Position numbers and translations under genes: made by a program
In this document: positions 38,669 through 45,894 of the stretch, one piece after another
Position numbering within the stretch: position 1 is the stretch's first letter
Layout of the letters: every line of letters begins with the position of its first letter
The notes under the pieces: model-generated
What the model was told of the DNA's origin: nothing
The model's database searches: none
Seen by the model: the letters and a program-made list of their open reading frames with translations, nothing else
DNA from: Phenylobacterium sp. LH3H17
Lineage (GTDB): Bacteria > Pseudomonadota > Alphaproteobacteria > Caulobacterales > Caulobacteraceae
DNA length: 64,000 nt
Reading direction: 5' to 3'
Assembly (NCBI RefSeq): GCF_024298925.1
Contig: NZ_CP101283.1
Coordinates: forward strand, 4,035,001-4,099,000

Positions 38669-39568
38669 TCAAGCTCCGCGAAGAGTCTCGGCCAGCAGCC
38701 GACCCTCGGGCGCGCGGCTGGAGCCCGCCCGCCAGGCGACCACGATCTCGCGGTTGGGATGGTCGCCCTTCAGCGGCAGGACGGCGACGTCGGCCGCGTC
38801 AGTGAGGCCCGCGGCCACCGCCATGGCCGGGATGAAGCTGACCCCGAGGCCCGACCCCACCATCTGCACCAGGGTCGGCAGGGACGTGGCGGCGAAGGCT
38901 TCCTCCTCGCCGGTGGCCTTGGGCGGCTTAAGGCCGCAGGCGGCGAGCGCGTGGTCGCGCAGGCAGTGGCCATCCTCCAGCAGGATCAGGTCGTCGTTCT
39001 CCAGCGCCGAGGGCGGCGCCTCCTTCTCGTGGGCCAGGGGATGGTTGCCCGGCAGGGCGGCCAGCAGCTCGTCATCCGACACATGGGCGTGGGCGAGGCC
39101 CGCCATATCGTAGGGCAGGGCGATCAGGGCGGCGTCCAGTTGGCCGGCCTTGAGCGCCGCGAGCAGCCGATGAGTCAGGTCCTCGCGCAGGAACAGCCGC
39201 AGCTTGGGGAAGCGGGCCCGCAGCAGCGGCAGGGCCTTGGGCAGCAGGAAGGGGGCGATGGTGGGGATGACCCCCAGCCGGAAGCGGCCGGTGAGCGGCT
39301 GGCCGGCGTTGCGGGCGGCCTGCACCAGTTCCTCGGCTTCGTTGAGGATGACGATCGCCCGCTCCAGCGCCGCCTGGCCCACGGCGGTGAGGATCATGCC
39401 CGAGCGGGCCCGGTCGACCACGGGGGCGCCGAGGATCTTTTCCAGCTCCTGCACGCCGGACGAGAGGGTCGGCTGGGTCACATGGGCGGCGTCGGCCGCC
39501 CGGCCGAAGGAGCCATGCTCGGCCAGGAGCTTCAGATATTGCAGCTGTCGCAGGGTGGGCAGGCTCAT
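38669..39568 (-). CDS. oxyR: Peroxide-sensing LysR regulator OxyR
   Basis: A 299-residue LysR-type regulator. The HTH is at the N-terminus (LAEHGSFGRAADAAHVTQPT). The regulatory domain has the two redox cysteines of OxyR, C202 and C211, in DGHCLRDHALAACGL, which form a disulfide when H2O2 is present. It is divergent from ahpC with an OxyR-type operator in the 118-nt gap, so it most likely activates ahpCD and controls itself. Confidence 0.96.
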   Translation of the reverse strand: MSLPTLRQLQYLKLLAEHGSFGRAADAAHVTQPTLSSGVQELEKILGAPVVDRARSGMILTAVGQAALERAIVILNEAEELVQAARNAGQPLTGRFRLGVIPTIAPFLLPKALPLLRARFPKLRLFLREDLTHRLLAALKAGQLDAALIALPYDMAGLAHAHVSDDELLAALPGNHPLAHEKEAPPSALENDDLILLEDGHCLRDHALAACGLKPPKATGEEEAFAATSLPTLVQMVGSGLGVSFIPAMAVAAGLTDAADVAVLPLKGDHPNREIVVAWRAGSSRAPEGRLLAETLRGA

Positions 39569-39577
39569 GAATCCAAG

Positions 39578-39614
39578 ATAGGGAAAATCTATCTAATTTC
39601 CAGAGACAATCGAT
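39578..39614. promoter_or_regulatory. OxyR operator in the oxyR-ahpC gap
   Basis: ATAG-N7-CTAT at 39578-39592, followed after 7 nt by CCAG-N7-CGAT (39600-39614), fits the known OxyR consensus of four ATAG/CTAT quarter-sites each 7 nt apart. The first half is perfect; the second is degenerate. It ends next to a possible ahpC promoter (TTGGAT 39614-39619, TATCTC 39638-39643, spacer 18), the usual position for activation. Confidence 0.8.
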
Positions 39615-39686
39615 TGGATATTGCACCGCAGCATCCCTATCTCCCCGTCACGGCTTCGGCCGCGTGTAATTTTCAAGGAGAGACTG

Positions 39687-40244
39687 ATGCTGGGCGTTGG
39701 CGAGAAACTGCCGGACTTCAAGGTCGTGGGCGTGAAGCCCAAGTTCAACCGTCATGAAGAGAACGGCGAGAGCGCCTTCGAGACGCTCACCCAGGAAAGC
39801 TTCCCGGGGAAGTGGAAGGTCATCTTCTTCTATCCGAAGGATTTCACCTTCGTCTGCCCGACCGAGATCGCCGAGTTCGCCCGCCTGAACGGCCAGTTCG
39901 AGGAGCGCGACGCCGTGGTCCTGGGCGGCTCGACCGACAACGAGCACTCCAAGCTGGGCTGGCGCCGGGAGCACCCGGACCTCAACAGCCTGCCGATCTG
40001 GAACTTCGCCGACAATTCCGGGAAGTTCGCCCGTGCGCTCGGCGTGCTCAATGAGGACGAGGGCGTCGCCCTGCGCGCCACCTACGTGGTCGATCCGCAC
40101 AACGTCGTGCAGCACGTCTACGTCACCAACCTGAGCGTCGGCCGCAATCCCGCCGACACCCTGCGGGTCCTGGACGCCCTGCAGACCGACGAACTCTGCC
40201 CGTGCAACCGTTCGGTTGGCGGCGAAACCCTGAAGGCCGCCTAG
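39687..40244 (+). CDS. ahpC: Peroxiredoxin AhpC
   Basis: A 185-residue 2-Cys peroxiredoxin that reduces H2O2, alkyl peroxides and peroxynitrite. The peroxidatic C57 is in KDFTFVCPTEIAEF and the resolving region ELCPCNRSVGG has C171 and C173. It resembles the actinobacterial/alphaproteobacterial AhpC that pairs with AhpD. ATG at 39687 follows an AAGGAG site. It is controlled from the OxyR operator and lies upstream of ahpD. Confidence 0.97.
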   Translation: MLGVGEKLPDFKVVGVKPKFNRHEENGESAFETLTQESFPGKWKVIFFYPKDFTFVCPTEIAEFARLNGQFEERDAVVLGGSTDNEHSKLGWRREHPDLNSLPIWNFADNSGKFARALGVLNEDEGVALRATYVVDPHNVVQHVYVTNLSVGRNPADTLRVLDALQTDELCPCNRSVGGETLKAA

Positions 40245-40278
40245 GTTTCTCCCTCCAGCCCCCTAAGGCTGGCCTTCC

Positions 40279-40313
40279 GGTCCGGGCGCGCGATCTCCCC
40301 GCGCGCCCGGACC
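40279..40313 (+). terminator. Strong intercistronic hairpin between ahpC and ahpD
   Basis: A perfect 13-bp stem GGTCCGGGCGCGC / GCGCGCCCGGACC with a 9-nt loop lies 34 nt after the ahpC stop, followed by CCCCTTCCCTTT, a C/T tract but not a clean U-run. It may partly terminate or stabilise the ahpC message so that ahpC is made in excess over ahpD. Confidence 0.6.
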
Positions 40314-40342
40314 CCCCTTCCCTTTCAGTTCCGGAGTTTCCC

Positions 40343-40876
40343 ATGTCGCTCGACGCCCTGCGCGAGACCCTGCCCGCCTATGCCAAGGACCTGAGCCTGA
40401 ACCTCTCGAGCCTGGCCGCCGAGACCCTGCTCAGCGACCAGCAGAAGTGGGGCGCCTTCGTGGCCTCCGCCCACGCCGTCGGCGTTCCGGCCGTGGTCCA
40501 GGCGGTGGAGGCCGCAGCCAGCGCCGCGGGCCTCAGCGCCGAGGCCAAGACCGCGGCCAAGGCCGCGGCGGCGATCATGGGCATGAACAATGTCTATTAC
40601 CGCTCGCTGCACCTGATCTCGAACGGCGAGTACAAGACCCTGCCGGCCAAGCTGCGCATGAACGTCCTGGCCAATCCGGGTGTCGAGAAGGTCGACTTCG
40701 AGCTCTGGTGCACCGCCGTCTCGGCGATCAACGGCTGCGGCATGTGCCTGGACGCCCACGAGGCCGAGCTGAAGAAGCACGGCGTGCCCAACACCAGCAT
40801 CCAGGCGGCCCTGCGCATCGCCTCGGTGGTGAACGCGGTCGGCCGCGTGATCGCGGGAGAAGCCGCGGCGGCGTAG
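40343..40876 (+). CDS. ahpD: Alkylhydroperoxidase AhpD
   Basis: A 177-residue all-helical protein that reduces AhpC, using lipoamide or a similar thiol. The active-site C132-x2-C135 with H139 is in AINGCGMCLDAHE, and the MNNVYYRSLHLI segment is typical. The start MSLDALRETLPAYAKDLSLN matches the family; a longer frame from 40202 lies in the intergenic hairpin. A structured repeat begins 11 nt after its stop. Confidence 0.96.
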   Translation: MSLDALRETLPAYAKDLSLNLSSLAAETLLSDQQKWGAFVASAHAVGVPAVVQAVEAAASAAGLSAEAKTAAKAAAAIMGMNNVYYRSLHLISNGEYKTLPAKLRMNVLANPGVEKVDFELWCTAVSAINGCGMCLDAHEAELKKHGVPNTSIQAALRIASVVNAVGRVIAGEAAAA

Positions 40877-40886
40877 ACACTTTCAA

Positions 40887-41015
40887 GCTCCTCCCCTTCT
40901 GGGGGAGGTGGCGCGTCGCCCTCTTCGGCGAGGTGACGGAGGGGGCTGAAGCCCAACGGCAAGGGTCAAAGTCCCCCTCAGTCGGCTTCGCCGACAGCTC
41001 CCCCAGGAGGGGAGC
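40887..41015 (+). repeat. Structured intergenic repeat, copy B
   Basis: Second copy of the repeat family. It has a 5' hairpin CTCCCC-TTCT-GGGGGAG, a middle GGCGA-rich stem followed by TGACGGAGGGGGCTGAAG, the core GGTCAAAGTCCCCCTCA, the central hairpin GTCGGC-TTC-GCCGAC and the closing CTCCCCCAGGAGGGGAGC. The core plus central hairpin is identical in copy C (opposite orientation). It fills the gap between convergent ahpD and the MocR-type gene and starts 11 nt after the ahpD stop. Confidence 0.85.
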
Positions 41016-41031
41016 AACTCGTCGGTGCGAT

Positions 41032-42483
41032 TCACTCCAGCGCCCTCTTCAACCGCGCCACGCCGGCGGCCATCGTCCGCGCCGGGAAACCGGAAAAGCC
41101 CAGCATCAGCCCTGACCTGGGCGCCGCCACGCGATAGAGCCGGCTGATGGCGCGGACATAGATCCCGGCCCGATCCGCCGCCGCCTCGGCGTCCAGGTCC
41201 AAGCGCCCGTTCTTGAAATAGGCGATCAGGTGCATGCCCTGGTCGGGCACGTCGACCTCGAGGACTTCGCCCATCTGGTCGGTCAGGGCGTGGGCGAGCG
41301 CGTCGCGCTTGGCCTTGTCCGCCAGGCGCCGACGGCGGATGTGGGCGGCGAAATGGCCCTCGCGCATGAAGTCCAGCAGGATGGCCTGGGTCAGGGTCGG
41401 CGGCTGGCGGTCGATCGCCTGGCGGGCGTTGGCGAAGGCGGTGGCCAGCGCCCTGGGCACGACGGCGTAGCCCATCCGCAGGCCGGGGAAGAGCGCCTTG
41501 TTGAGCGTGCCCACATAGATCACCCGCTCCCCGCCATCGAGGCCCTGCAGGGAGGCCAGGGGCGGGCCCGCGTAGCGGAACTCCGAGGCGTAGTCGTCCT
41601 CGACGATCCAGGCGCCGGTCTCCCGCGCCCAGGCCAGCAGCTCCAGACGCCGCGCCATCGAGAGCGTCACCCCCAGCGGGTACTGGTGCGACGGCGTCAC
41701 GAACACCACCCGCGCGTCGGGCGCCGCGGCGACCCCCTCGGCGACGATCAGACCCGAGCGGTCCACCGCCACGTGCTGGATCGCCACCCCCGCCGAGTTG
41801 AGGGCGTGCAGGGTCGCCGGATAGCCCGGATCCTCCATCCACACCCGGTCGCCGGGGTGCAACAGCAGGCGCGCGGCGATGTCCACGGCGTGCTGGGCGC
41901 CGGACGTGACGATCACCTGGTCGGGCTCGCAGACCACCCCCCGGGCGGCGCGCAGGTAGTCGGCGATCGCCTCGCGCAGGGGCCGTTCGCCGGCGGCGTC
42001 CGAGTAGCCGAAATGGACCGGCCCCAGCGTGCGCAGGGCCCGCCGCGTTGAGGCCGACCAGGCGTCCAGGGCGCGCGCGTCCAGCAGGGTGCGACCGGTG
42101 GCGAACAGCCGGGGTTCGGCGTGGGGCGCGGGGAAGGTGATCTCGTCCAGCACCCGCGCCCGTGCCGGGATCGGCGGCGGCGGCGCGGAGGGCGCCGGCG
42201 CCTGGGGCCTGACGTCGATCACCCCGCTGAGGTCGCTGGAGACATAGGTGCCCGATCCGGCGCGGCCCTCCGCATAGCCCTCGGCCAGCAGCAGGTCGTA
42301 GGCGGCGACCACCGAGGCCCGCGCCACGCCCAGCCGGGCCGAGAAATCGCGGCTCGACGGCAGGCGCCCCCCCGGCTTCAGGGCTCCGGACAGGATCGCC
42401 CCGCGCACCTGGTCGTACAGGCGCCGGACCACCGGCTCGCCGGGCTCCGGCGGACTCCAGGGATAGATGTCGGCCCAGCTCAT
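41032..42483 (-). CDS. MocR-family regulator: GntR DNA-binding domain fused to PLP aminotransferase domain
   Basis: A 483-residue fusion. The N-terminal GntR winged helix (about 15-80) has VVRRLYDQVRGAILSGALKP and SRDFSARLGVARASVVAAYD. After a Pro/Ala linker comes a fold-type I aminotransferase domain with the PLP lysine K329 in GTLNKALFPGLRMGY and VTPSHQYPLGVTL. MocR proteins sense PLP or amino acids and often control an adjacent enzyme gene; the divergent flavin oxidase gene is the obvious candidate. The start at 42483 is the family N-terminus; a much longer frame is rejected. Confidence 0.93.
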   Translation of the reverse strand: MSWADIYPWSPPEPGEPVVRRLYDQVRGAILSGALKPGGRLPSSRDFSARLGVARASVVAAYDLLLAEGYAEGRAGSGTYVSSDLSGVIDVRPQAPAPSAPPPPIPARARVLDEITFPAPHAEPRLFATGRTLLDARALDAWSASTRRALRTLGPVHFGYSDAAGERPLREAIADYLRAARGVVCEPDQVIVTSGAQHAVDIAARLLLHPGDRVWMEDPGYPATLHALNSAGVAIQHVAVDRSGLIVAEGVAAAPDARVVFVTPSHQYPLGVTLSMARRLELLAWARETGAWIVEDDYASEFRYAGPPLASLQGLDGGERVIYVGTLNKALFPGLRMGYAVVPRALATAFANARQAIDRQPPTLTQAILLDFMREGHFAAHIRRRRLADKAKRDALAHALTDQMGEVLEVDVPDQGMHLIAYFKNGRLDLDAEAAADRAGIYVRAISRLYRVAAPRSGLMLGFSGFPARTMAAGVARLKRALE

Positions 42484-42503
42484 GGCGCGATCATGCCGGA
42501 AAG

Positions 42504-42545
42504 TGGTCTGACCAACCAGTAGGGATTGGACCTGTCGGCCAGACC
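42504..42545. promoter_or_regulatory. Palindromic sites in the MocR/oxidase divergent gap
   Basis: TGGTCTGACCA (42504-42514) is a perfect 11-nt palindrome. GGTCTG (42505-42510) is also repeated inverted as CAGACC at 42540-42545. A second pair, CGGTAC-CAAA-CGGTAC, lies at 42553-42568. These are likely MocR binding sites for the two divergent genes; the assignment is by position only. Confidence 0.5.
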
Positions 42546-42582
42546 GCATCGTCGGTACCAAACGGTACGAACGGAGCTTGAG

Positions 42583-43278
42583 ATGAGCGAGACCTTCCAC
42601 CCCACCGCCCGGTCCAAGGCGCGGCGCAAGCCCGACCGCGCCGCCTATGACGAAGCGAGCGTCTACGCGATCCTCGACTCGGCCGTCCTCTGCCACGTGG
42701 GCTACGTCCTGGACGGCGAGCCCTTCGTCACGCCAACCACCTTCTGGCGCGAGGGGCGAAAGCTCTACTGGCACGGCTCGGCCGCCAGCCGGATGATCCG
42801 CGCCCAGGGCTCAGGCTTGCCGGTGTGCGTGACGGTCACCCACATGGACGGCCTGGTCCTGGCACGCTCGGGCCTGGCCCACTCGATGAACTACCGCTCG
42901 GTCATGGCCTTCGGCACGGCGCGGATGGTCGAGGGGCTGGAGGCGCGGCGGGCGGCGATGAGCGCCTTCATCGACCGGCTCTATCCGAACCGTTCCGCCG
43001 AGCTGCGCCCGGCCCTGGACAGCGAGATCAAGCAGATCGGCCTAGTGGAGATGACCATCGACGAAGCCTCGGCGAAGGTCAGGGCCGGCGGCGTCAACCG
43101 CCTCGCCGAGGATGAGGCCTGGAGCGCCTGGAGCGGGGTTATTCCCATCACAACCATGGTCGGCCCCCGGCAGGCCGACGCCGTTCAGAGCGCCGGCGCC
43201 CAGCCCTCGCCCAGCCTCGCCCTCTATCTGGACGGCGCGCGCCTCGACGCCGTCCTGACGGCGTCGGCCCGCCCCTAG
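42583..43278 (+). CDS. Pyridoxamine-5'-phosphate-oxidase-like FMN-binding protein
   Basis: A 231-residue split-barrel flavin protein (PNPOx-like fold). The segments AVLCHVGYVLDGEPFVTPTT, LYWHGSAASRMIR and VTHMDGLVLARSGLAHSMNY are typical of the subgroup often annotated as a nitroimidazole-resistance or general FMN reductase family. It is divergent from a MocR-type regulator, a common pairing for vitamin B6 or flavin-linked genes. A substrate cannot be named. The TAG stop shares CTAG 43275-43278 with the next, convergent gene. Confidence 0.85.
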   Translation: MSETFHPTARSKARRKPDRAAYDEASVYAILDSAVLCHVGYVLDGEPFVTPTTFWREGRKLYWHGSAASRMIRAQGSGLPVCVTVTHMDGLVLARSGLAHSMNYRSVMAFGTARMVEGLEARRAAMSAFIDRLYPNRSAELRPALDSEIKQIGLVEMTIDEASAKVRAGGVNRLAEDEAWSAWSGVIPITTMVGPRQADAVQSAGAQPSPSLALYLDGARLDAVLTASARP

Positions 43279-43808
43279 TCCGGTTTGCCGGTGTCCACGA
43301 ACCTGCCGAACCGGAGCGCCTGGGTCCCGATGACCTGGTCGACGGGGTCGGCGAAGGCCTTGGCGGCGCCGGCGCGCATGCCACCCACATGATAGGTGAC
43401 GGTGACGGTGGAGCCGCCGCCGGCCTTCGGCGAAATCTTGAAGGTCAGCGCCCCGGCCGCGCCTTCATCCTGAAGCGGACCGAGCGCCGCATCGAGGCGC
43501 AGGGTGTGCTGGTCGGGCCAGGCCAGGGCGACGACGCCATGGCGCACGCCCCCGCCGGGCAGGGCTTCGCAGAAGCAGGCGCCGGCCTCCAGCTTGACGG
43601 TCATGTTGGACGCCTTGCCGGTATAGGTGTGAGCGCCGTCCCACCAGGACCCGATCTGCCCAAGGGCCGCATAGGCCTTGTCCGGCGACGCGGCGACCTC
43701 GACGACCTTCCTGGTGCGGAAACCTGTGTCGGCGCGCTCGACCACCTCGGCCTGCGCGGCGAGCGGCGCGAGCGACAGGATCAACGCCGCGGCCCAATCG
43801 ATCTTCAT
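43275..43808 (-). CDS. Secreted SRPBCC/START-like domain protein
   Basis: A 177-residue protein with a signal peptide (AALILSLAPLAAQA, cleaved near AQA|E, residue 20). The mature part has a START-like pattern: VVEVAASPDKAYAALGQIGS, a central beta meander with VKLEAGACFCEALPGGG, and a C-terminal helix. SRPBCC proteins bind hydrophobic ligands; exported ones are less common and their roles are mostly unknown. It is followed on the same strand upstream by murI, 12 nt away. Confidence 0.75.
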   Translation of the reverse strand: MKIDWAAALILSLAPLAAQAEVVERADTGFRTRKVVEVAASPDKAYAALGQIGSWWDGAHTYTGKASNMTVKLEAGACFCEALPGGGVRHGVVALAWPDQHTLRLDAALGPLQDEGAAGALTFKISPKAGGGSTVTVTYHVGGMRAGAAKAFADPVDQVIGTQALRFGRFVDTGKPD

Positions 43809-43820
43809 GAGGTCAGCTCC

Positions 43821-44672
43821 CTAAGCCTTCTCGAAGCTTAGCGGGCCTCCCCAGAAAGTCTCCACCAAGCTGGACTGGACCCCCGGCTTTCCCGTGGTCA
43901 GGAACCGCCGCGAACCGCCCTCGCCCGCCCGGTACTCAGGATGCTTGGCCAGATAGCCTTCCAGGGCGTCCGCCGTCGCGCCCGGCTGGTGGATCAGCGG
44001 AGTGCCCGGCTTCAGCGCCGCCCGGAACATGTCGGCGACGATCTCGTAGTGGGTGCAACCGAGGATCGCCCGGTCGGGCGCGCGCCCGATCCGCCGGGTG
44101 ATGGCCTCCACATGTCCCTTGATGGTGGCGGCGAGTTCGGCGTCGCCGGCGCCCGCCTCGATCATCGCCGCCAGGTCCGGGCAGGGCTCGGAGAACACCG
44201 CCACGTCCTGGCGGCGCTTGTCGATCTCGATCTCGTAGACGCGCGAGCGGGCGGTGGCCGGCGTCGAGAACACCGCCAGCACGTCCAGCTTCTCGATCTT
44301 GTCTCCGCGCCGGTCGGCCTCATGCTCCCAGGGCAGGCCCGTGGCCGCCTCGATGGTCGGCACGATGATGCCCAGGATGTTCACCGGGCGCCCCAGCTGC
44401 TTGCGGTAGCCCGGCAACCAGGTCTGTTGCAGCCGGCGAAGCGCGATCCCCGAGGCGGTGTTGCAGGCCAGGACGACGAGGTCGCAATCCTCGGCGAACA
44501 GCCGCTCGCAGCCGGCCCGGGTCAGGTCGACGATGTTCTCGCCCTCGCGCCCGCCATAGGGGGCGTTGGCCTGGTCGGCCAGATAGACGAAGTCCGCGGT
44601 GGGGAGGCGCTCCACGAGCGCACGGTGGACGGAGAGACCGCCCACGCCTGAATCGAAAACGCCAATGGCCAT
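43821..44672 (-). CDS. murI: Glutamate racemase
   Basis: A 283-residue cofactor-independent racemase that makes D-glutamate for peptidoglycan. The substrate motif GVFDSGVGGLSV opens the protein. The catalytic cysteines are C70 in VLACNTASG and C206 in AILGCTHYE. The length is slightly above the usual 265-270, with an insert near 115-130 (EHEADRRGDKIEKLD). It has its own start after a 213-nt gap and is followed by the secreted SRPBCC gene. Confidence 0.95.
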   Translation of the reverse strand: MAIGVFDSGVGGLSVHRALVERLPTADFVYLADQANAPYGGREGENIVDLTRAGCERLFAEDCDLVVLACNTASGIALRRLQQTWLPGYRKQLGRPVNILGIIVPTIEAATGLPWEHEADRRGDKIEKLDVLAVFSTPATARSRVYEIEIDKRRQDVAVFSEPCPDLAAMIEAGAGDAELAATIKGHVEAITRRIGRAPDRAILGCTHYEIVADMFRAALKPGTPLIHQPGATADALEGYLAKHPEYRAGEGGSRRFLTTGKPGVQSSLVETFWGGPLSFEKA

Positions 44673-44761
44673 GAGACCGATGTAGCCGGGCGCCGATCAG
44701 GCGTCCATGAGCGGCTTGATGACTTCGTTCAGCGAATCTGGATATTTCGAATTGACGCCAG

Positions 44762-44784
44762 TGTCATCCTGACATACTTGTCAG
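44762..44784. promoter_or_regulatory. TetR-type operator upstream of the small protein/TetR pair
   Basis: CTGACA-TACT-TGTCAG (44769-44784) is a perfect 6-bp inverted repeat. With TGTCA at 44762-44766 it makes a TGTCA-N3-TGACA-N4-TGTCA series. TTGACG at 44752-44757 and the TATACT-like CATACT inside the operator form a possible promoter, though the spacing (15-17 nt) is uncertain. It lies about 100 nt before the 87-codon gene that precedes a TetR gene. Confidence 0.6.
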
Positions 44785-44885
44785 CCCGAAGTTATCCAGA
44801 CGTGGCCAAGTCAGGGTCGCGACGGGCTGCCCAGGACGCTCCTGCCCGTGGAGTTTTACGCGTCGTCATCCGTTGAGATTTCTTT

Positions 44886-45149
44886 ATGAGCTATCCTTTG
44901 GCCGCCAATCGCGACCCGTCTTCGGACGACCCCGCCTCCACCTGGGGCATCGGCGTCGAGGTCGACCTGCAGACGGCGCTGGCGCTGGCGCGGGCCACCA
45001 CCAAGGCACTGCTCCATCTGTCGCCGCTGTCGCATCGCGAGATCACGGCGGCCCTGCAGCAGGAGATCGACGTCCTGGAGATGCAGAGCGATCCGCTCTC
45101 GCTCGCTGCCGCCAACGCCGTGAAACAGTATCTGCCCGAGGCCGCCTGA
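44886..45149 (+). CDS. Small protein of unknown function upstream of a TetR regulator
   Basis: An 87-residue protein, probably cytosolic and helical. It begins MSYPLAANRDPSSDDPASTW and has an amphipathic helix region (VDLQTALALARATTKALLHL) followed by REITAALQQEIDVLEMQ. It has no signal peptide and no recognised family. It begins about 100 nt after a palindromic operator and ends 14 nt before the TetR gene, so both are likely co-transcribed and autorepressed. Confidence 0.6.
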   Translation: MSYPLAANRDPSSDDPASTWGIGVEVDLQTALALARATTKALLHLSPLSHREITAALQQEIDVLEMQSDPLSLAAANAVKQYLPEAA

Positions 45150-45163
45150 CCCAACGCCGTCCC

Positions 45164-45808
45164 ATGCGGGTCAACCTGGAGGCCCGAGCCGCGACGGCGG
45201 AGAACCGCCGCGCGAAGACGCGCGAGCGCCTGCTCGACGCAGCCACCGAGGTCATCTCCCGCAAGGGGCCGGAAGCCGCGTCCATCGAGGACTTCGTCGC
45301 CGCGGCCGGCGTATCGCGCGGCACCTTCTACAACTACTTCCCCGCGATCGGCGACCTGATCATCGCCCTCAACGCCCGGGTTTCCTCGGCCATGGTCCAG
45401 GCCCTCGAGCCCGTGCCGCCCCACCAGGACATCGCCGTCCGCTTCGCCACGGTGCTGCACCACATCCTGGCCACCTTCACCGCCGACCCGGTCCAAGGGT
45501 GGATGGCGCTGCGGCTGAGCGAGTCCGACGCCCCGACCGACTCGGCCTTCGCGGCGCAGTTCGACATCCTTTTCCTCCGGGGTGTCGAGCAAGGGCGATT
45601 CAGCGAGGCCGCCGACGTGGTCGCGGCGCGCAACATCGTCGTCGGCGCCTTCCGCATGGCCCAGCGCGACATCTTCCGCGGCGACGCACCTCCGGAGCAC
45701 GGGACCCACGTCGTGGCCCTGCTCCTCGTCGCCTGCGGACTGCGGGAAGACGAGGCCCACCAGATCAGTCGCGAGTGCGCCGAGGCCGCCCGCAGGGCCC
45801 CTGCCTAG
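45164..45808 (+). CDS. TetR-family transcriptional regulator
   Basis: A 214-residue regulator. The N-terminal TetR HTH is clear: TRERLLDAATEVISRKGPEA, then IEDFVAAAGVSRGTFYNYF. The C-terminal ligand-binding part is hydrophobic and helical with no known ligand motif. ATG at 45164 is chosen; the frame upstream overlaps the small gene. Palindromic CTGACA-TACT-TGTCAG upstream of the two-gene unit is its likely operator. The M3 peptidase gene follows after 86 nt. Confidence 0.88.
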   Translation: MRVNLEARAATAENRRAKTRERLLDAATEVISRKGPEAASIEDFVAAAGVSRGTFYNYFPAIGDLIIALNARVSSAMVQALEPVPPHQDIAVRFATVLHHILATFTADPVQGWMALRLSESDAPTDSAFAAQFDILFLRGVEQGRFSEAADVVAARNIVVGAFRMAQRDIFRGDAPPEHGTHVVALLLVACGLREDEAHQISRECAEAARRAPA

Positions 45809-45894
45809 GTGTCACATTACCATCCCGTCATGTGACGTTCAGCAAGGTTGACCCTAAGGTCCCGCCAACTCTGAACGAACTCTCGGGAGACTCC

